This document shows positions 11,500 to 24,119 of a stretch of 64,000 nucleotides of DNA, one piece after another. How positions within the stretch are numbered: the stretch's first letter is position 1; every line of letters begins with the position of its first letter. The stretch covers positions 459,112,844 through 459,176,843 of the forward strand of contig NC_058522.1 in assembly GCF_904849725.1 (NCBI RefSeq), in the 5' to 3' direction. Under the pieces are notes generated by a model that ran no database searches, was not told the origin of the DNA, and was given only the letters and a program-made list of their open reading frames with translations. The stretch comes from Hordeum vulgare subsp. vulgare. Lineage: Eukaryota > Streptophyta > Magnoliopsida > Poales > Poaceae. The position numbers and the translations under genes are program-made.

Positions 11500-12068
11500 C
11501 TAACGAGTGATGACCAGCAAGTTAGCAGATCCTAGAGCAACTACACAAAAATAAAAGGGATAAAATCCTAAAGCTATCAGATTCACCTGGTTGTTCAATT
11601 GAATCATCTGCTTCAAGTTCTTGTTCATCTTCTTTATTTCCCCCTTCAGATCTGCATCCCCAACTATCAGAGCAACACTTTCAGAGACCAAATTCGTTGT
11701 TGCTGACGGCATATTGAGCTCCCGGGTTGGGGCCCCATTGAATTGAATCCTCTTAACGTAGTCATCCAGCCATTCAAAATGTGTGCATTTCTTCACGATC
11801 TGAAATGAAAACATGAACCCTAAATCCCAGATCGAAAAAGAATTAAAAGCAAATAGAAAAAAGAAATCAGAGAAAAATCATGAGATCTAACCTGCCCCTC
11901 TGGCTTGCTCTCGCATTTCACAAACTCGCGCCCATAGTTGCCATTCTTGACCTCCTTCAAAGTCAACTGTATCAGTGGCGCGCTGCATGGACAGTCAGGA
12001 CATCGCTCCAAGGGAAGTGGACCATACTGGGTCCACGAGGGGCGAGTGGATGAAGTGGAGCTCGACAT
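11500..12068 (-). CDS. GRF-type zinc-finger protein carried by the MULE, two exons
   Basis: Exon 1 is 12068-11892 (59 codons) and exon 2 is 11799-11500 (99 codons and stop), joined in phase 0 across a 92-base intron with CAG/GT donor and TTTCAG acceptor, giving 158 residues. The Cys residues of [10 protein letters not shown], the NYGREFVKC segment and, after the intron, [12 protein letters not shown] match the GRF zinc finger (C..C...GR.F..C...C..F.W.D), a nucleic-acid-binding module. After the finger come a polar segment ([14 protein letters not shown], probable coiled coil) and a hydrophobic C-terminus ([12 protein letters not shown]), perhaps a membrane anchor. The start [12 protein letters not shown] was chosen because the upstream frame has no likeness to the family. 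The frame is intact, unlike the transposase beside it. It could be a captured host gene or a standing MULE component. Confidence 0.7.
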
Positions 12069-13312
12069 ATCGCCCAAAGTCGCTGGAGAGGAAGAAGCAA
12101 AGGAGTGGCTCCTCTCGTCGCCGGAGAAGAAGAAGCAGAGGAGGCGGTACCCGAAGAAAGGGGAGGCACAACCAACAAGTCTCGCGGATCGCCCCACGAT
12201 CCAATGATGCGGAGCCGTCCATGTGATCCAACGGCACGGAGCATGCTCGCAGCCTGCCATCGGAATTACTTCTAAAAGACCACATGTGAGGGCTGTCGCT
12301 TGGCGCTAGGGTATGATCGGACGGCTGACGTTGGGAGCTAGGGTTAGGCGAAACCCCACAGGGTTTAGAGGGGTTTTGAGCTGGTCAACGGGGTTTTGAA
12401 AGCTTTGACTAAGCATAACTAATTTAAAAAAATCAAAAAATATGAAACCTTCACCGTTCGTTGTTTTATAAGATACACTAACGAGGAAAAATACTAAACT
12501 TGGTCTATCCTCATTTTCATGAAAAAACCCTAACTGGCACGATCGGGGTAAAATGAGCACCATTAATTTAAAAATATATATGAAACATGTGCATAATGTT
12601 GTCTTGTGTGACATGCTCCCAACCAAAAATCATAAACTTTGTCTATGGACATTTTCATGAAAAAACCTTCACACATATGAGCTATCATGTACAACGTTTC
12701 ATAGAAACCAAGGAGAGGAGGTAGGGTTTCCCTTCGGTTTTTGAAAATTTAAAAAAATCAAAAAATTCACCAAAGCTTGATTTCAAAGTGAATAAGAAGG
12801 ATGTGAAGTTAGTTTTCCATTTTCATATTGTAAACATGTTTTTAATGGTTTTTCTATTAAAGTATAATTTTTTTGAAAAAAAGTACAAATAGAAAGATTA
12901 ATTCAATAAATAGTGATTCTTTGACTCCACACTATATACATTGATTTGGTGTTAATAAAAAATATTTGGCTCATTTGGAGTAGGTCCAAAAAAAACTTGA
13001 TTACAAATGGGTTTGTTTACCCTAGCTTGGGAGCTCATTTGGAGCACATTTCTCATGACTACAAGTTTTGTAGACGCAAAAGATATCGGATTGATCACCT
13101 AGCATTTATAATAGTTTAGCAAACTATGCAACTCACACCACAGGGGAATGGACTGAAGTGTTGGTTCAAATTCAAAGTTTGTCCCACTAGTTCAAATTCA
13201 AGGTTTACATATAGAATTATTACACCTTACAAGCTTTCACAGTACTTGAAATTGATGACAGAATCATTATTACAAATTATTCAAAGTTTATGACTTGCAT
13301 TCAAGTTCAAAT
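12069..13312. other. MULE spacer between the GRF gene and the transposase
   Basis: The first 200 bases are GC-rich and probably hold the promoter and leader of the GRF gene. The rest is AT-rich with A runs and repeated phrases of the type AAAAAATCAAAAAAT (12426, 12752). I see no gene here. Confidence 0.5.
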
Positions 13313-16300
13313 TCAAATTTGTGCCTTGCTCCTTGTGTTCCGGGATGGGTTAACCGTCTTGCTTCTGGTTTCCCTGGCTGGGATATTTTGTGCTTTTGTA
13401 AGTTTTGTCTTGTTGCTTCTTATCTTCACATCTGGTGGTGGTGGTTTTGTTGAGCTTTGACTGATCGAGCAAGTCATGACCAGTTGACGGTCATCTTTGG
13501 GCTCACTAATCTTTAAAGGAACTTCAGACAAAATAACTTCCTCCTCTCTTATAGCTTCAAAACCTTCGTAAGTCATGGTTCCAAATTTTGCATCAGATGA
13601 TGGTTCAACCAAAGTTTCTTCCTCTCTAGGTCTTTTCTCTCTTATAAACAAAATAACTTCCTCCTCTCTTATAGCTACTTCAGTTGCTTCATTCTCTAAA
13701 CTTGATGCATTCTCCTCTGCTGCTGCATTATCCTCTAAACTTGCTGCATTCTCCTCTGCTGCTGCATGCTCCTCTGCATTTGCTGCTGCCCATTGTTCCT
13801 CTTCTCCAAATGTTGCATCAACTGGGTTGGTACAACGCCTAGCTATATGCCCTAAGATACCACATCTTTTGCACTTACGCTGTTTTTTTACACGACCCTC
13901 TTCACCAGCTCTTATCCTGTTTTTCCTTGGTCTTCCTGGTGGTCTAGTCAGTACAGGAGAATGGAGTTTGAACCCTGGGTCTAGTATGTTCCATTGGTCT
14001 TTTCCCAAGAGTGAAGACACATTTTCAGCATAAGGAGCCCTAAATTTGGCAAGAGAGAAATATTCAGAGTAATACTGATCAACTTCACCATCTTCACCTC
14101 CAATAACAGTCATGAGATGTAGGGCATGTATGCACGGCTTCCCGCGGATATTCCATTGCCTACAACTGCATTCATTGGTTGCAAGGTTCACTGGATATCT
14201 CCATTCCCTATTTTTACTGTCACTGTATGTCAAATCAGCCTCGTATGTCGATGGTCGAATGCATTTCATTCTTAGTCCTCTTGCCTTGGCATGCAATGCC
14301 TTAATCACAGATGGGAGCATAAGATGGCCAACATATTGTGTTTCTCCAATTCTTTTACGAAGAGCCATCTTTACCATGATCATCTGCCTGATCTTATCAA
14401 ATGCTTGCCACAACAAAAGCCCTTTCACTGACTTCAACTTTGCATTGAAACACTCAGCGGGGTTATTTGTCACATAGTCTACTTTGCAGATTTCATTTAA
14501 TTTGCTTCTTGACCACAACTTTCCATGATGTTCATCCATGTACTCCTTCACCAAAGGATTATGAGCATACAACACTCTCAAATGGTGCTCATGCTTCCTC
14601 AAGCTGCATGTGTATGATGCTGGCCATAGATTCTCATCATAAACTTTGCCTTTGAATTTCTTTTTGAAATTCTGCGTTAGGTGTCGCATACATTCCTATG
14701 TTCCACTCTAGGGAATACAATTTCTACTGCAGTTTCTAAACCCTTGCAAGCATCTATGTGTATAACTAAACCTGAGGGTGTACCTATAATGTTGCGCAAT
14801 TGCTGCAGAAACCAGACCCAACTCTCCTCACTCTCTACCTCCAACACACCAAAGGAAACTGGGAATAGCCAGTTGTGTCCATCAACTACACAAGCTGCTG
14901 CTAGCTAGCCTCTCCATCTTCCATTCAAAGGAGTCGCATCGACAGCCAAATAGGGCCTACAACCATTCAGAAACCCCTTCCAGCAAGCATTGAAACAAAC
15001 AAAAGCCCTCCTAAAGCACTCCTTCTCCATTGTCTTCCATTTTAATTTGTACTTAACTGTATGCTTGTCAATCTCTACAACACTACCTGGACTAGCCGTC
15101 TCCACTTCAGCTTTGAAGGTGTAAAGCAACTGAAAACTCTCATTCCATGGACCATTAATCCTATCAAGAGCCCTTTCCTTAGCATAGAAAATCTTCATGT
15201 ATTGTACATTAATCTTGTACTTCTAAAATAGCTTCCCATGGAGTGTTGTTGGACCAATTGTTGGTGTTTCCCTCACCCAATCCAAGATTGCATCTGCCAC
15301 CCACCTAGTCTTTGCAAGCTTAGATTTGTCCTTTCCCCCTCCCCCTCCAGGTGGGCAAGTTTGCCCGTGTGGGTTGCTTTTTATCTGAAACAAAATGAAA
15401 AATGATGTCAAATACAATTAAGAAACAGTACAATTAATATTGAGTTGTAATACCTGAATCAATTTGCTCTTTCGCATAGTGGATGCATGCAACCTCCACC
15501 TACACCTATCATCAGGGCAATGAACAGTGAATCTTCCTGGCTCACTCCTATCAACCTCATAAGAGTTTTCAATGACAATAGAATATGTAGTCACTGCATT
15601 ACGACAGTCCACCATCGATTCGAATGCGGTTCCTGGAGTAAGGTCAGGATTCTCCCTGTTCCACTCAATTGTTGGCATGTCCTCACCATCATATTCTTGT
15701 AAAACTAAGGAGTCAATGTTCTCCTCCCTCTCTTCATCATCAGTGTCATCAAATCTAGCACGACTGCTAGGCTCCTCTGCATATTCATCTTCCACTGCCT
15801 GTTGACTGACTCTATCTACCAGTTCAGGGAATAGAATCTCATCCTCATCATCATTTTGAGGAACTTCCTCGTGAGGCTCCGCATCAACTTCTACATCAGG
15901 TGCAGAAGGAAGAGGAGAAGTGGCAGAATTAGCGGCAGCCGACATGTTGTGGCTTTCAGAACCACTAGGTTTACTTGGTCTGGACCTAGAAGGAGTGCGA
16001 GGACGCTCGCTATTAGCACAGACAAATGATGTCTGAACACCCTTCGGGATACGTTGTTTGCGTGCCTGAAGCACACCGATATGGATTTTACCGGAACGCC
16101 CATCAGCATTCAAACTAAATAGCAATCCCAGATGCTCATCACAGGTTAATGGGAGAAATCTATGCTCGATACTGTCGAAATGTCTCGGTTCAACAACATC
16201 GGCAGGGCTCCATGGATACTCACAACAGAGTGCCTTGCGGAAATCTCTAAACGAAACGGTGGTTTCTACCACTTTAGGATAGAAAAATCCATAAATCGCA

Positions 16301-16335
16301 TATGGTTTAGTTCCACGTAGCTCGCTAGTTTCCAT
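13313..16335 (-). pseudogene. MuDR-type MULE transposase, disrupted
   Basis: This would cut and paste the MULE. Exon 1 is 16335-15454 (294 codons from METSELRG). The intron is 15453-15385 (CAG/GTA, TTTCAG) and exon 2 runs on in phase 0. Exon 1 has an acidic linker and an N-terminal MuDR DNA-binding region (AFESMVDCRNAVTTYSI, HCPDDRCRWRLHA). Exon 2 has the DDE core: YLAVDATPLNGRW (first Asp), VIHIDACKGLE (second Asp) and NPAECFNAKLK (Glu). A SWIM finger (CSCRQW...KPCIHAL) and a CCHC knuckle (CKRCGILGHIARRC) follow, then an Ala/Glu-rich repeat and a basic tail. Disruptions are TAG at 15223-15225, TAG at 14905-14907, and a 1-base frameshift near 14690-14700. The 458-residue piece 14689-13313 remains open. 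Confidence 0.9.
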
Positions 16336-16794
16336 TCTAACCGCCAGCCGAAAAGCAAGTGCAGGATCAACCCTATTCGTTTGAAATAAGATAAAGGGCG
16401 CATTTAGGCCTAAAATTTTCAGATAAATTGCGCCGATTCACGCCAACGGTGGTCAAATACAGCCTAATTTACGGATCTCCTAATCAATTTGAGAGGAAAA
16501 CGATGCTTACCCAGGTGGAATCCATGAATTATCAGCCTCTGATTCGACCCAATCATCTCCACAGTCGATGGGTCAGACGGGGTGCCCCCCAACATCGCTT
16601 CCAAATCCTAGATGGGGAGAGAGGGTAGAAGCGGCAGAGGCGGCACGACTGCGGTGGAGGCAGCAAGAGTGCGGCGGAGGCGGCACGACGGCGGCGGAGG
16701 GGGCGGCGCGGAAGCGACTGGATCTAATTTAGGTGAGTGTCAGTTTTGTGGCCCCATTGGTTACCATGTAACGGTCAAAATGTGTACTCCGCCG
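16336..16794. other. MULE right subterminal region
   Basis: This holds the presumed promoter and leader of the transposase and a purine-rich GGCGGCACGACGGCGG-type run (16620-16710). The latter is a low-complexity triplet repeat encoding chance Gly/Arg-rich ORFs. No gene is called. Confidence 0.5.
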
Positions 16795-16967
16795 TATGCG
16801 GCCCCACTAATCAGAGTTAACGGTCAAGCCATTGACCCGACGGTAACGTCCGCTATGACCAGTTCTGAGAGTTTCGGGCAAGGGAGTGGGGAAAAGTGAG
16901 CAAAAGTTAAGAGCGTGGGGATAAAAGAGTAGAACTAACGAACCAGGGGCACAAAAATAAAAATCTC
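16795..16967 (-). repeat. MULE right terminal inverted repeat
   Basis: Reverse complement of the left TIR, see 9051-9212. It ends AAATAAAAATCTC before the 9-bp target copy taaatagaa (16968-16976). Confidence 0.9.
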
Positions 16968-16976
16968 TAAATAGAA

Positions 16977-17165
16977 CAACCATTATTCTCTAATTTAAAT
17001 GAGTAACCGTCTAGCAATAAACAAGATCCAGATATTATTGCAAAGGGAAACCGTGAGAACAATTCTCAAATTTCGGGCCCAGTCTTCAAAGTTACTTCCA
17101 TCATCTTTCAACTTGGCTTTCTCTAGGAACGAACTAAAATTTAAGGGTGCTACTACGTGAGCCAT
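16977..17165 (-). pseudogene. Element G: gag start fused to protease end by deletion
   Basis: The frame from ATG 17165-17163 reads NGSRSSTLKF and DGSNFEDWARNLR, the N-terminus of the BARE/Angela gag. Near 17035 it jumps to sequence matching the part of H just after 23990 (GTTTATTGC...TTCATTT). Gag with its zinc knuckle and the protease active site are therefore lost in G. The right half is cut by the MULE. Confidence 0.7.
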
Positions 17166-18400
17166 TCATCTACAACATAAAATTGCGAAGATTACTTAGA
17201 CTATTGTTCAAGATAAAGAGTTTAGTTAATCATATTACTAATAAACTCCCACTCAAATTGACATCCCTCTAGTCATTTGAGTGACACATGATCCAAATTC
17301 ACCAACCCAAGTCCAATCATCACGTGAGATGAGTTGGCTTCAATGGTGAACATCTCTATGTTGATCATATCTACTATATGACTCATGTTCGACCTTTCGG
17401 TCTCTTGTGTTCTGAGGCCATGTCTATACATGCTAGGCTCGTCAAGTTTAACCCGAGTGTTCCACGTGTGCAAAACTGTCTTACACCCGTTGTATGTGAA
17501 CGTAGAGTCTATCACACCCGATCATTACGTGGTGTCTCAAAACGACGAACTTTCACAATGGTGCACACTTGGGGAGAACACAATTTTATCTTGAAATTTT
17601 AGTGAGGCATTACCCTATAATGCTATCGTCGTCCTAAGCAAAATAAGGTGCGTAAAAAGGATTAACATCACATGCAAATCACAAGTGACATGATATGGCC
17701 ATGATCTTGTGCTTTTGATCTCTATCTTCAAAGCACCGACATGATCTCCATCATCACCAGCACCACACCATGATCTCCATCATTGTGTTGCCATCAAGGT
17801 TAACGCATGAACTATGCTTGTACTACTAAAGCTATTGAACTAGCGATAAAGTAAAGCATCACCAAGCACCAAAATAAATTAAAGACAACCCTATGGCTCC
17901 TGCCGGTTGCCATAGCATCGACATGCAAGTTGATATTTAACTATTACAACATGATCATCTCATACATCGAATATATAACATCATGTTCTTGCCCTTATCA
18001 TATTACAACATACCCTGCAAAAACAAGTTAGATGTCCTCTAAATTGTTGTTGCATGTTTTACGTGGATGCTATGGGTATCTAGCAAGAACGATTCTTACC
18101 TACGCAAAACCACAATGGTGATATGCAAGTTGCTATTAAACCTTCTCCAAGGATCGCCTCTGTCAAATCCGATTCAACTAGAGTAGGAGAAACAAACACC
18201 CGCTAGCCATCTTTAAGCAACAAGTTGCATGCCAGTCGATGGAACTGGTCTCCCGTACGCGGACGAGTAAGGTTGGTCCGGGCCACTTCATCCAACAATA
18301 CCGCTGAATCGAGAAAAGACTAAGGAGGGAAGCAATCTGAATATCAACGCCCAAAAACTCCATGGTGTTCTACTCTAGATGTCATCTATGCATAAACTTG
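17166..18400 (-). other. Element G: 5' untranslated leader
   Basis: This is homologous to the leader of H at 21664-22850 (shared blocks around CACTCAAATGACTAGAG and CATGATGGAGATC). The long leader between primer site and gag is typical of this family. The small ORFs here (17273-17602, 18178-18363) are chance. Confidence 0.75.
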
Positions 18401-18412
18401 GCTCTGATACCA
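18401..18412 (-). other. Element G: primer binding site, initiator tRNA-Met
   Basis: The minus strand reads TGGTATCAGAGC one base inside the 5' LTR, complementary to the 3' end of plant initiator tRNA-Met. Confidence 0.9.
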
Positions 18413-18413
18413 C

Positions 18414-19839
18414 TGTTGGGTTACGTTGCATTGGAAACAAAAAATTTCCTACGTGCAAACATGATCTATCCATGGTGATGACCATCTACGAGAGGAGAGA
18501 TTGAATCTACATACCCTTGTAGATCGCTAAGCGGAAGCGTTCAATAACGCGGTTGATGTAATGGTACGTCTTCGCAACCCAATCACGATCCGTCCCGCAA
18601 TCTCCCGATCAAGTGCCGAACGGACGGCACCTCCGCGTTCAACACGCGTACAGCTTGGTGATGCCTTCACCTCCTTGATCCAGTCAGCGATGGTGATGTA
18701 GCAACCCGAGTCTTCCAAGAGATCGACAACATGGTGAGGTGTTGGCGGTGACAGCTCAGCAGGGCTTCGCCGTGGGGGTTTGGAGGAGGGAAACTACGAG
18801 GGATAGGAGGTGCAACGCCGCGACAAGATTGTCATGTGGCTGCCCTCTCTCTACCTCTCTATATATGGGGGGAAGAAAGAGGGGAGGGCGCCCTAGGGTT
18901 TCCCCCTAAGGGCCAGCGGCCAAGGGAGGAGACGGCGGCGGTTAGGGCTGGGTGGCCCCTCCCACTTGGGTGCCATGTCACCCAAGTTGGGCTGGCGGCG
19001 CCCCAAGGAGGAGCCCACCCCCCTTCGACCGAAGTGGGTTGGGGAGAGGGGTTGCGCCCAGCCCCGTGGTGGGCTGCGGTGCCCCCCTCTCCTTGGCCCA
19101 TGAGGCCCCCAACAATTGTCGGGGCCTCCCGAAACCTCTTTCGGCACTCTGTGAATCCCCCGGTATACCTCGGAACACTTCCGGACTCCTATGACCTTCT
19201 TTCTATATATCAATCTTCACCTACGACTATTTCGGAGTTCCTCGTCATGTGCGGGATCTCATCCGGGACCCCGAACAACCTTCGGTCACCAACACTATGA
19301 CTCAATTATGCTTATGTCATCACTAAATGATAAGTGTGTAGACCGTGCAGGTTCGAGAACTATGTAGACATGAACGAGACACTCTCCGGTCAATAACCAA
19401 TAGCGAGACCTGGATGCCCATATTGGTTCCTACATATTCTACGAAGATCTTTCATCGGTTGAACCTCAATGTCAAGGATTCAATCAATCCCGTATGTTAT
19501 TCCCTTTGTCCATCGGTATGTTACTTGCCCGAGATACGGGCGTCAGTATCTCCATACCTAGCTCAATCTCGTTACCGGCAAGTCAATTTACTCGTTTCGT
19601 AATACAAGATCCCGTGATAAACTACTTAGTCACATTGCTTGCTAGCTCATTGTGATGTTGTATTACCGAGTGGGCCGAGAGATACCTCTCCGTCATACGG
19701 AGTGACAAATCCCAGTCTCGATTCAACCCAACTCAGCAAACACCCTCGGAGATACGTGTAGAGCACCTTTATAGTCACCCAGTTACGTTATGACATTTGA
19801 TACACACAAGGAATTCCTCCGGTGTCTAGGAGTTGCATG
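18414..19839 (-). repeat. Element G: 5' LTR, first part
   Basis: It starts TGTTGGGTTACG and is homologous to 1111-2881. It is cut at 19839 by H, whose 5-bp duplication gcatg occupies 19835-19839 and 28443-28447. The remainder is 28448-28797. Confidence 0.92.
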
Positions 19840-21649
19840 TGTTGGAAATATGCCCTAGAGGCAATAATAAATTAGTTATTATTATATTTCTTTGTTCATG
19901 ATAATCGTTTATTATCCATGCTATAATTGTATTGATTGGAAACACAATACTTGTGTGGATACATAGACAAAACACTGTCCCTAGTAAGCCTCTAGTTGAC
20001 TAGCTCGTTGATCAAAGATGGTCAAGGTTTCCTGGCCATAGGCAAGTGTTGTCACTTGATAACGGGATCACATCATTAGGAGAATCATGTGATGGACTAG
20101 ACCCAAACTAATAGACGTAGCATGTTGATCGTGTCATTTTGTTGCTACTGTTTTCTGCGTGCCAAGTATTTATTCCTATGACCATGAGATCATATAACTC
20201 ACTAACACCGGAGGAATGCTTTGTGTGTATCAAACGTCGCAACGTAACTGGGTGACTATAAAGATGCTCTACAGGTATCTCCGAAGGTGTTAGTTGAGTT
20301 AGTATGGATCAAGACTGGGATTTGTCACTCCGTGTGACGGAGAGGTATCTCGGGGCCCACTCGGTAATACAACATCACACACAAGCCTTGCAAGCAATGT
20401 AACTTAGTGTAAGTTACGGGATCTTGTATTACGGAACGAGTAAAGAGACTTGCCGGTAAACGAGATTGAAATAGGTATGCGGATACTAACGATCGAATCT
20501 CGGGCAAGTAACATACCGAAGGACAAAGGGAATGACATACGGGATTATATGAATCCTTGGCACTGAGGTTCAAACGATAAGATCTTCGTAGAATATGTAG
20601 GATCCAATATGGGCATCCAGGTCCCGCTATTGGATATTGACCGAGGAGTCTCTCGGGTCATGTCTACATAGTTCTCGAACCCGCAGGGTCTGCACACTTA
20701 AGGTTCGACGTTGTTTTATGCGTATTTGAGTTATATGGTTGGTTACCGAATGTTGTTCGGAGTCCCGGATGAGATCACGGACGTCACGAGGGTTTCCGGA
20801 ATGGTCCGGAAACGAAGATTGATATATAGGATGACCTCATTTGGTTACCGGAAGGTTTTCGTGCATTACCGGAAAAGTTTCGGGCTCATCGGTAGTGTAC
20901 CGGGAGTGCCGGGAGGGGTGCCGGGGACCAGCGGGAGGGGTGTCACGCCCCAAGGGGTCTCATGGGCTATGGGAAGAGATAAAACAGCCCCTAGTGGGCT
21001 GGAATAAGTTCCCACTAAGGCCCATAAGGTTTGAGAAGGAAAAAACACAAGGTGGAAAGAGTTTCCAAGTGGGAAGGTGGAATCCTACTCCAAGTAGGAT
21101 TGGAGTAGGACTCCTCCACCTCCAATTTCGGCCAAACCTTTAGGTTTTGAGGCTGCCTCCTCCCCTCCCTCCCACCTATATATACGGAGGTTTTAGGGCT
21201 GATTTGAGACGACTTTCTCACGGCTGCCCGACCACATACCTCCATAGTTTTTCCTCTAGATCGCGTTTCTGCGGAGCTCGGGCGGAGCCCTGCTGAGACA
21301 AGATCATCACCAACCTCCGGAGCGCCGTCACGCTGCCGGAGAACTCTTCTACCTCTCCGTCTCTCTTGCTGGATCAAGAAGGCCGAGATCATCGTCGAGT
21401 TGTACGTGTGCTGAACGCGGAGGTGCCGTCCGTTCGGTACTAGATCGTGGGACTGATCGCGGGATTGTTCGCGGGGCGGATCGAGGGACGTGAGGACGTT
21501 CCACTACATCAACCGCGTTCACTAACGCTTCTGCTGTACGATCTACAAGGGTACGTAGATCACTCATCCCCTCTCGTAGATGGACATCACCATGATAGGT
21601 CTTCGTGCGCGTAGGAAAATTTTTGTTTCCCTTGCGACGTTCCCCAACA
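19840..21649 (+). repeat. Element H: 5' LTR
   Basis: 1810 bases starting TGTTGGAAATATGCCC and ending TTCCCCAACA, the well-known BARE/WIS/Angela LTR. A TATA-like TATATATACGG at 21177-21187 sits about where the transcription start of this family is expected. The ORFs inside occur twice, 6794 bases apart, because both LTRs carry them; they are not genes. Confidence 0.95.
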
Positions 21650-21650
21650 G

Positions 21651-21663
21651 TGGCATCATGAGC
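21651..21663 (+). other. Element H: primer binding site, diverged
   Basis: TGGCATCATGAGC stands where G has TGGTATCAGAGC. It still begins TGG and keeps most pairings to initiator tRNA-Met, but is changed at position 4 and has one extra base. Both LTRs are nearly identical, so replication succeeded with this or a similar site. Confidence 0.7.
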
Positions 21664-22850
21664 TAGGTTCATGCGTAGATGTCTTCTCGAGTAGAACACA
21701 AAAGGTTTTGTGGGCGGTGATGTGCGTTTTGCTGCCCTCCTTAGTCTTTTCTTGATTCCGCGGTATTGTTGGATTGAAGCGGCTTGGACCGACATTACTC
21801 GTACGCTTACGAGAGACTGGTTTCATCGTTACGAGTAACCCCCTTTGCTCAAAGATGACTGGCAAGTGACGGTTTCTCCAACTTTAGTTGAATCGGATTT
21901 GACCGAGGAGGTCCTTGGATGAGGTTAAATAGCAACTCATATATCTCCGTTGTGGTGTTTGCGTAAGTAAGATGCGATCCTACTAGATACCCTTGGTCAC
22001 CACGTAAAACATGCAACAACAAAATTAGAGGACGTCTAACTTGTTTTTGCAGGGTATGATTGTGATGTGATATGGCCAATGATGTGATGTGATATATTGG
22101 ATGTATGAGATGATCATGTTGTAATAGAAATATCGACTTGCACGTCGATGGTACGGCAACCGGCAGGAGCCATAGGGTTGTCTTTATACTAACATATGTG
22201 CTTGCAGATGCGTTTACTATTTTGCTAGGATGTAGCTTTAGTAGTAATAGCATAAGTAGCACGACAACCCCGATGGCAACACGTTGATGGATGATCATGG
22301 TGTGGCGCCGGTGACAAGAAGATCGTGCCGGTGCTTTGGTGATGGAGATCAAGAAGCACGTGATGATGGCCATATCATGTCACTTATGAATTGCATGTGA
22401 TGTTAATCCTTTTATGCACCTTATTTTGCTTAGAACGACGGTAGCATTATGAGGTGATCTCTCACTGAAATTTCAAGACGAAATTGTGTTCTCCCCGACT
22501 GTGCACCGTTGCGACAGTTCTTCGTTTCGAGACACCACGTGATGATCGGGTGTGATAGACTCAACGTTCACATACAACGGGTGCAAAACAGTTGCACACG
22601 CGGAACACTCGGGTTAAGCTTGACGAGCCTAGCATGTGCAGACATGGCCTCGGAACACATGAGACCGAAAGGTCGAGCATGAATCGTATAGTTGATATGA
22701 TTAGCATAGGGATGCTTACCACTGAAACTATTCTCGACTCACGTGATGATCGGACTTGAGATAGCGGATTTGGATCATGTACCACTCAAATGACTAGAGA
22801 GATGTACTTTTTGAGTGGGAGTTCTTAAGTAATATGATTAATTGAACTAA
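21664..22850 (+). other. Element H: 5' untranslated leader
   Basis: This is the counterpart of 17166-18400 in G. It has no convincing ORF, as expected for the leader. Confidence 0.7.
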
Positions 22851-24070
22851 TTGTCATGAATATAGTCTAATGGTCTTTGCGAATTACGATGTAGCTTGCG
22901 CTATAGCTCTACTGTTTTTATATGTTCCTAGAGAAAATTTAGTTGAAAATTGATAGTAGCAACCTTTGCAGACTGAGTCTGTAAAACCGAGGATTGTCCT
23001 CGTTGCTACACAGAAGGCTTATGTCCTTAATGCACCACTCGGTGTGCTGCACCTCGAGCGTCGTCTGTGGATGCTATGAACATCCGACATACACGTTACT
23101 GATGACTACACGATAGTTCAGTGCAAGATACTTGATGGCTTAGAAGCAAGGCGCCGAAAACGTTGTAAAACGTCACAGAACATAAGTGATGTTCCGAAGA
23201 GATGAAATTGTGATTTCATGCTTGTGCCCTTGTTAAGAGGTGTGAGACCTCCAAACAAGATTCTTTGTCCACAAAGTAAAGGAGAAAAGCTCAATCGTTG
23301 AGCGTGTGCTCAGATTGTCTGAGTACGACAATCGCTTGAATCAAGTGGGAGTTAATCTTCCAGGTGAGATAGTGATGGTTCTCCAAAGTCATTGCCACCA
23401 AGCTATGAGAGCTTCGTGATGAACTATAACATATCAAGGATAGATACTATGATCTTTTGAGCGATTCGCGATGTTTGACACTGCGAAAGTAGAAATCAAG
23501 AAGGAGCATCAATAGTTGATGGTTTGTAAAACCACTGAGTTTCAAGAAAGGCAAGGGCTAGAAGGGATACTTCGTGAAACGGCAAAGCAGTTGCTGCACT
23601 AATGAAGAGACCCAAGATTAAACCCAAACCCGAGACTAAGTGCTTCTGTAATGAGGGGAACAGTCACTGAGGCGGAAACAACTCTAGATACTTGGTAGAT
23701 AAGAAGGCTGGCAAAAGTCGAAAGAAGTGTATTTGATATACATAATGTTGATGTGTACTTTACTGGTACTCCTAGTAGCATGAGGGTATTAGATACCGGT
23801 TCGGTTGCTAAGTGATTAGTAACACGAAATGAAAGCTACGACATAAACGGAGACTAGCTAAAGGCGAGGTGACGATACGTGTTGGAAGTGTTTCCAAGGT
23901 TGATATGATCAAACGTCGCACGCTCCCTCTACCATCGGGATTGGTGTTAAACCTAAATAATTGTTATTTGGTGCTTGCGTTAAGCGTGAACATGATTGGA
24001 TCGTGTTTATTGCAATACGATTATTCATTTAAGGAGAATAATGGTTACTCTATTTTCTTGAATATTCACC
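22851..24070 (+). pseudogene. Element H: gag and protease, decayed
   Basis: The region lies between the leader and the pre-integrase. No frame stays open for long. The protease active-site motif DTGS is still readable at 23792-23803 (LDTGSVAK) but a stop follows at once. The deletion that removed this block in G is not present here, so H was not derived from G. Confidence 0.65.
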
Positions 24071-24119
24071 TTCAATGGTTTATTGAATCTTGATCGTAGT
24101 GTCACACATGTTCATGATA

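Larger units (their letters stand above)
9051..16967. mobile_element. Mutator-like element (MULE) carrying three genes
   Basis: The two ends are inverted copies of each other for about 165 bases (9051-9212 and 16795-16967), starting GGATTTTTATTT and GAGATTTTTATTT. The flanks taaatataa (9042-9050) and taaatagaa (16968-16976) are a 9-bp target duplication with one mismatch, the size expected of Mutator. Inside are a plus-strand gene near the left end (9829-10254), a minus-strand GRF zinc-finger gene (11500-12068) and a minus-strand MuDR-type transposase (13313-16335). Right-end and left-end genes converge, as in maize MuDR. It inserted in the integrase/protease boundary of G. The transposase is broken, so this copy is no longer autonomous. 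Confidence 0.9.

Noticed and set aside
11942..12285. Overlapping ORFs on both strands around the GRF gene
   Set aside because: Only the minus frame from 12068 has the zinc ligands and joins exon 2 in phase. The others are shadows.
13575..14033. Ala/Ser-rich plus-strand ORF of 152 codons
   Set aside because: It is the antisense shadow of the Ala/Glu-rich repeat in the MULE transposase.
18836..19300. A 154-codon plus-strand ORF with Pro/Gly-rich sequence
   Set aside because: It lies within the 5' LTR of G and has several overlapping chance frames on both strands because the stretch is GC-rich.
20325..21795. Several ORFs of 80-148 codons that occur twice in the window with identical proteins
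   Set aside because: They lie in the two LTRs of H, 6794 bases apart. They are chance frames in a repeated LTR, not a duplicated gene.
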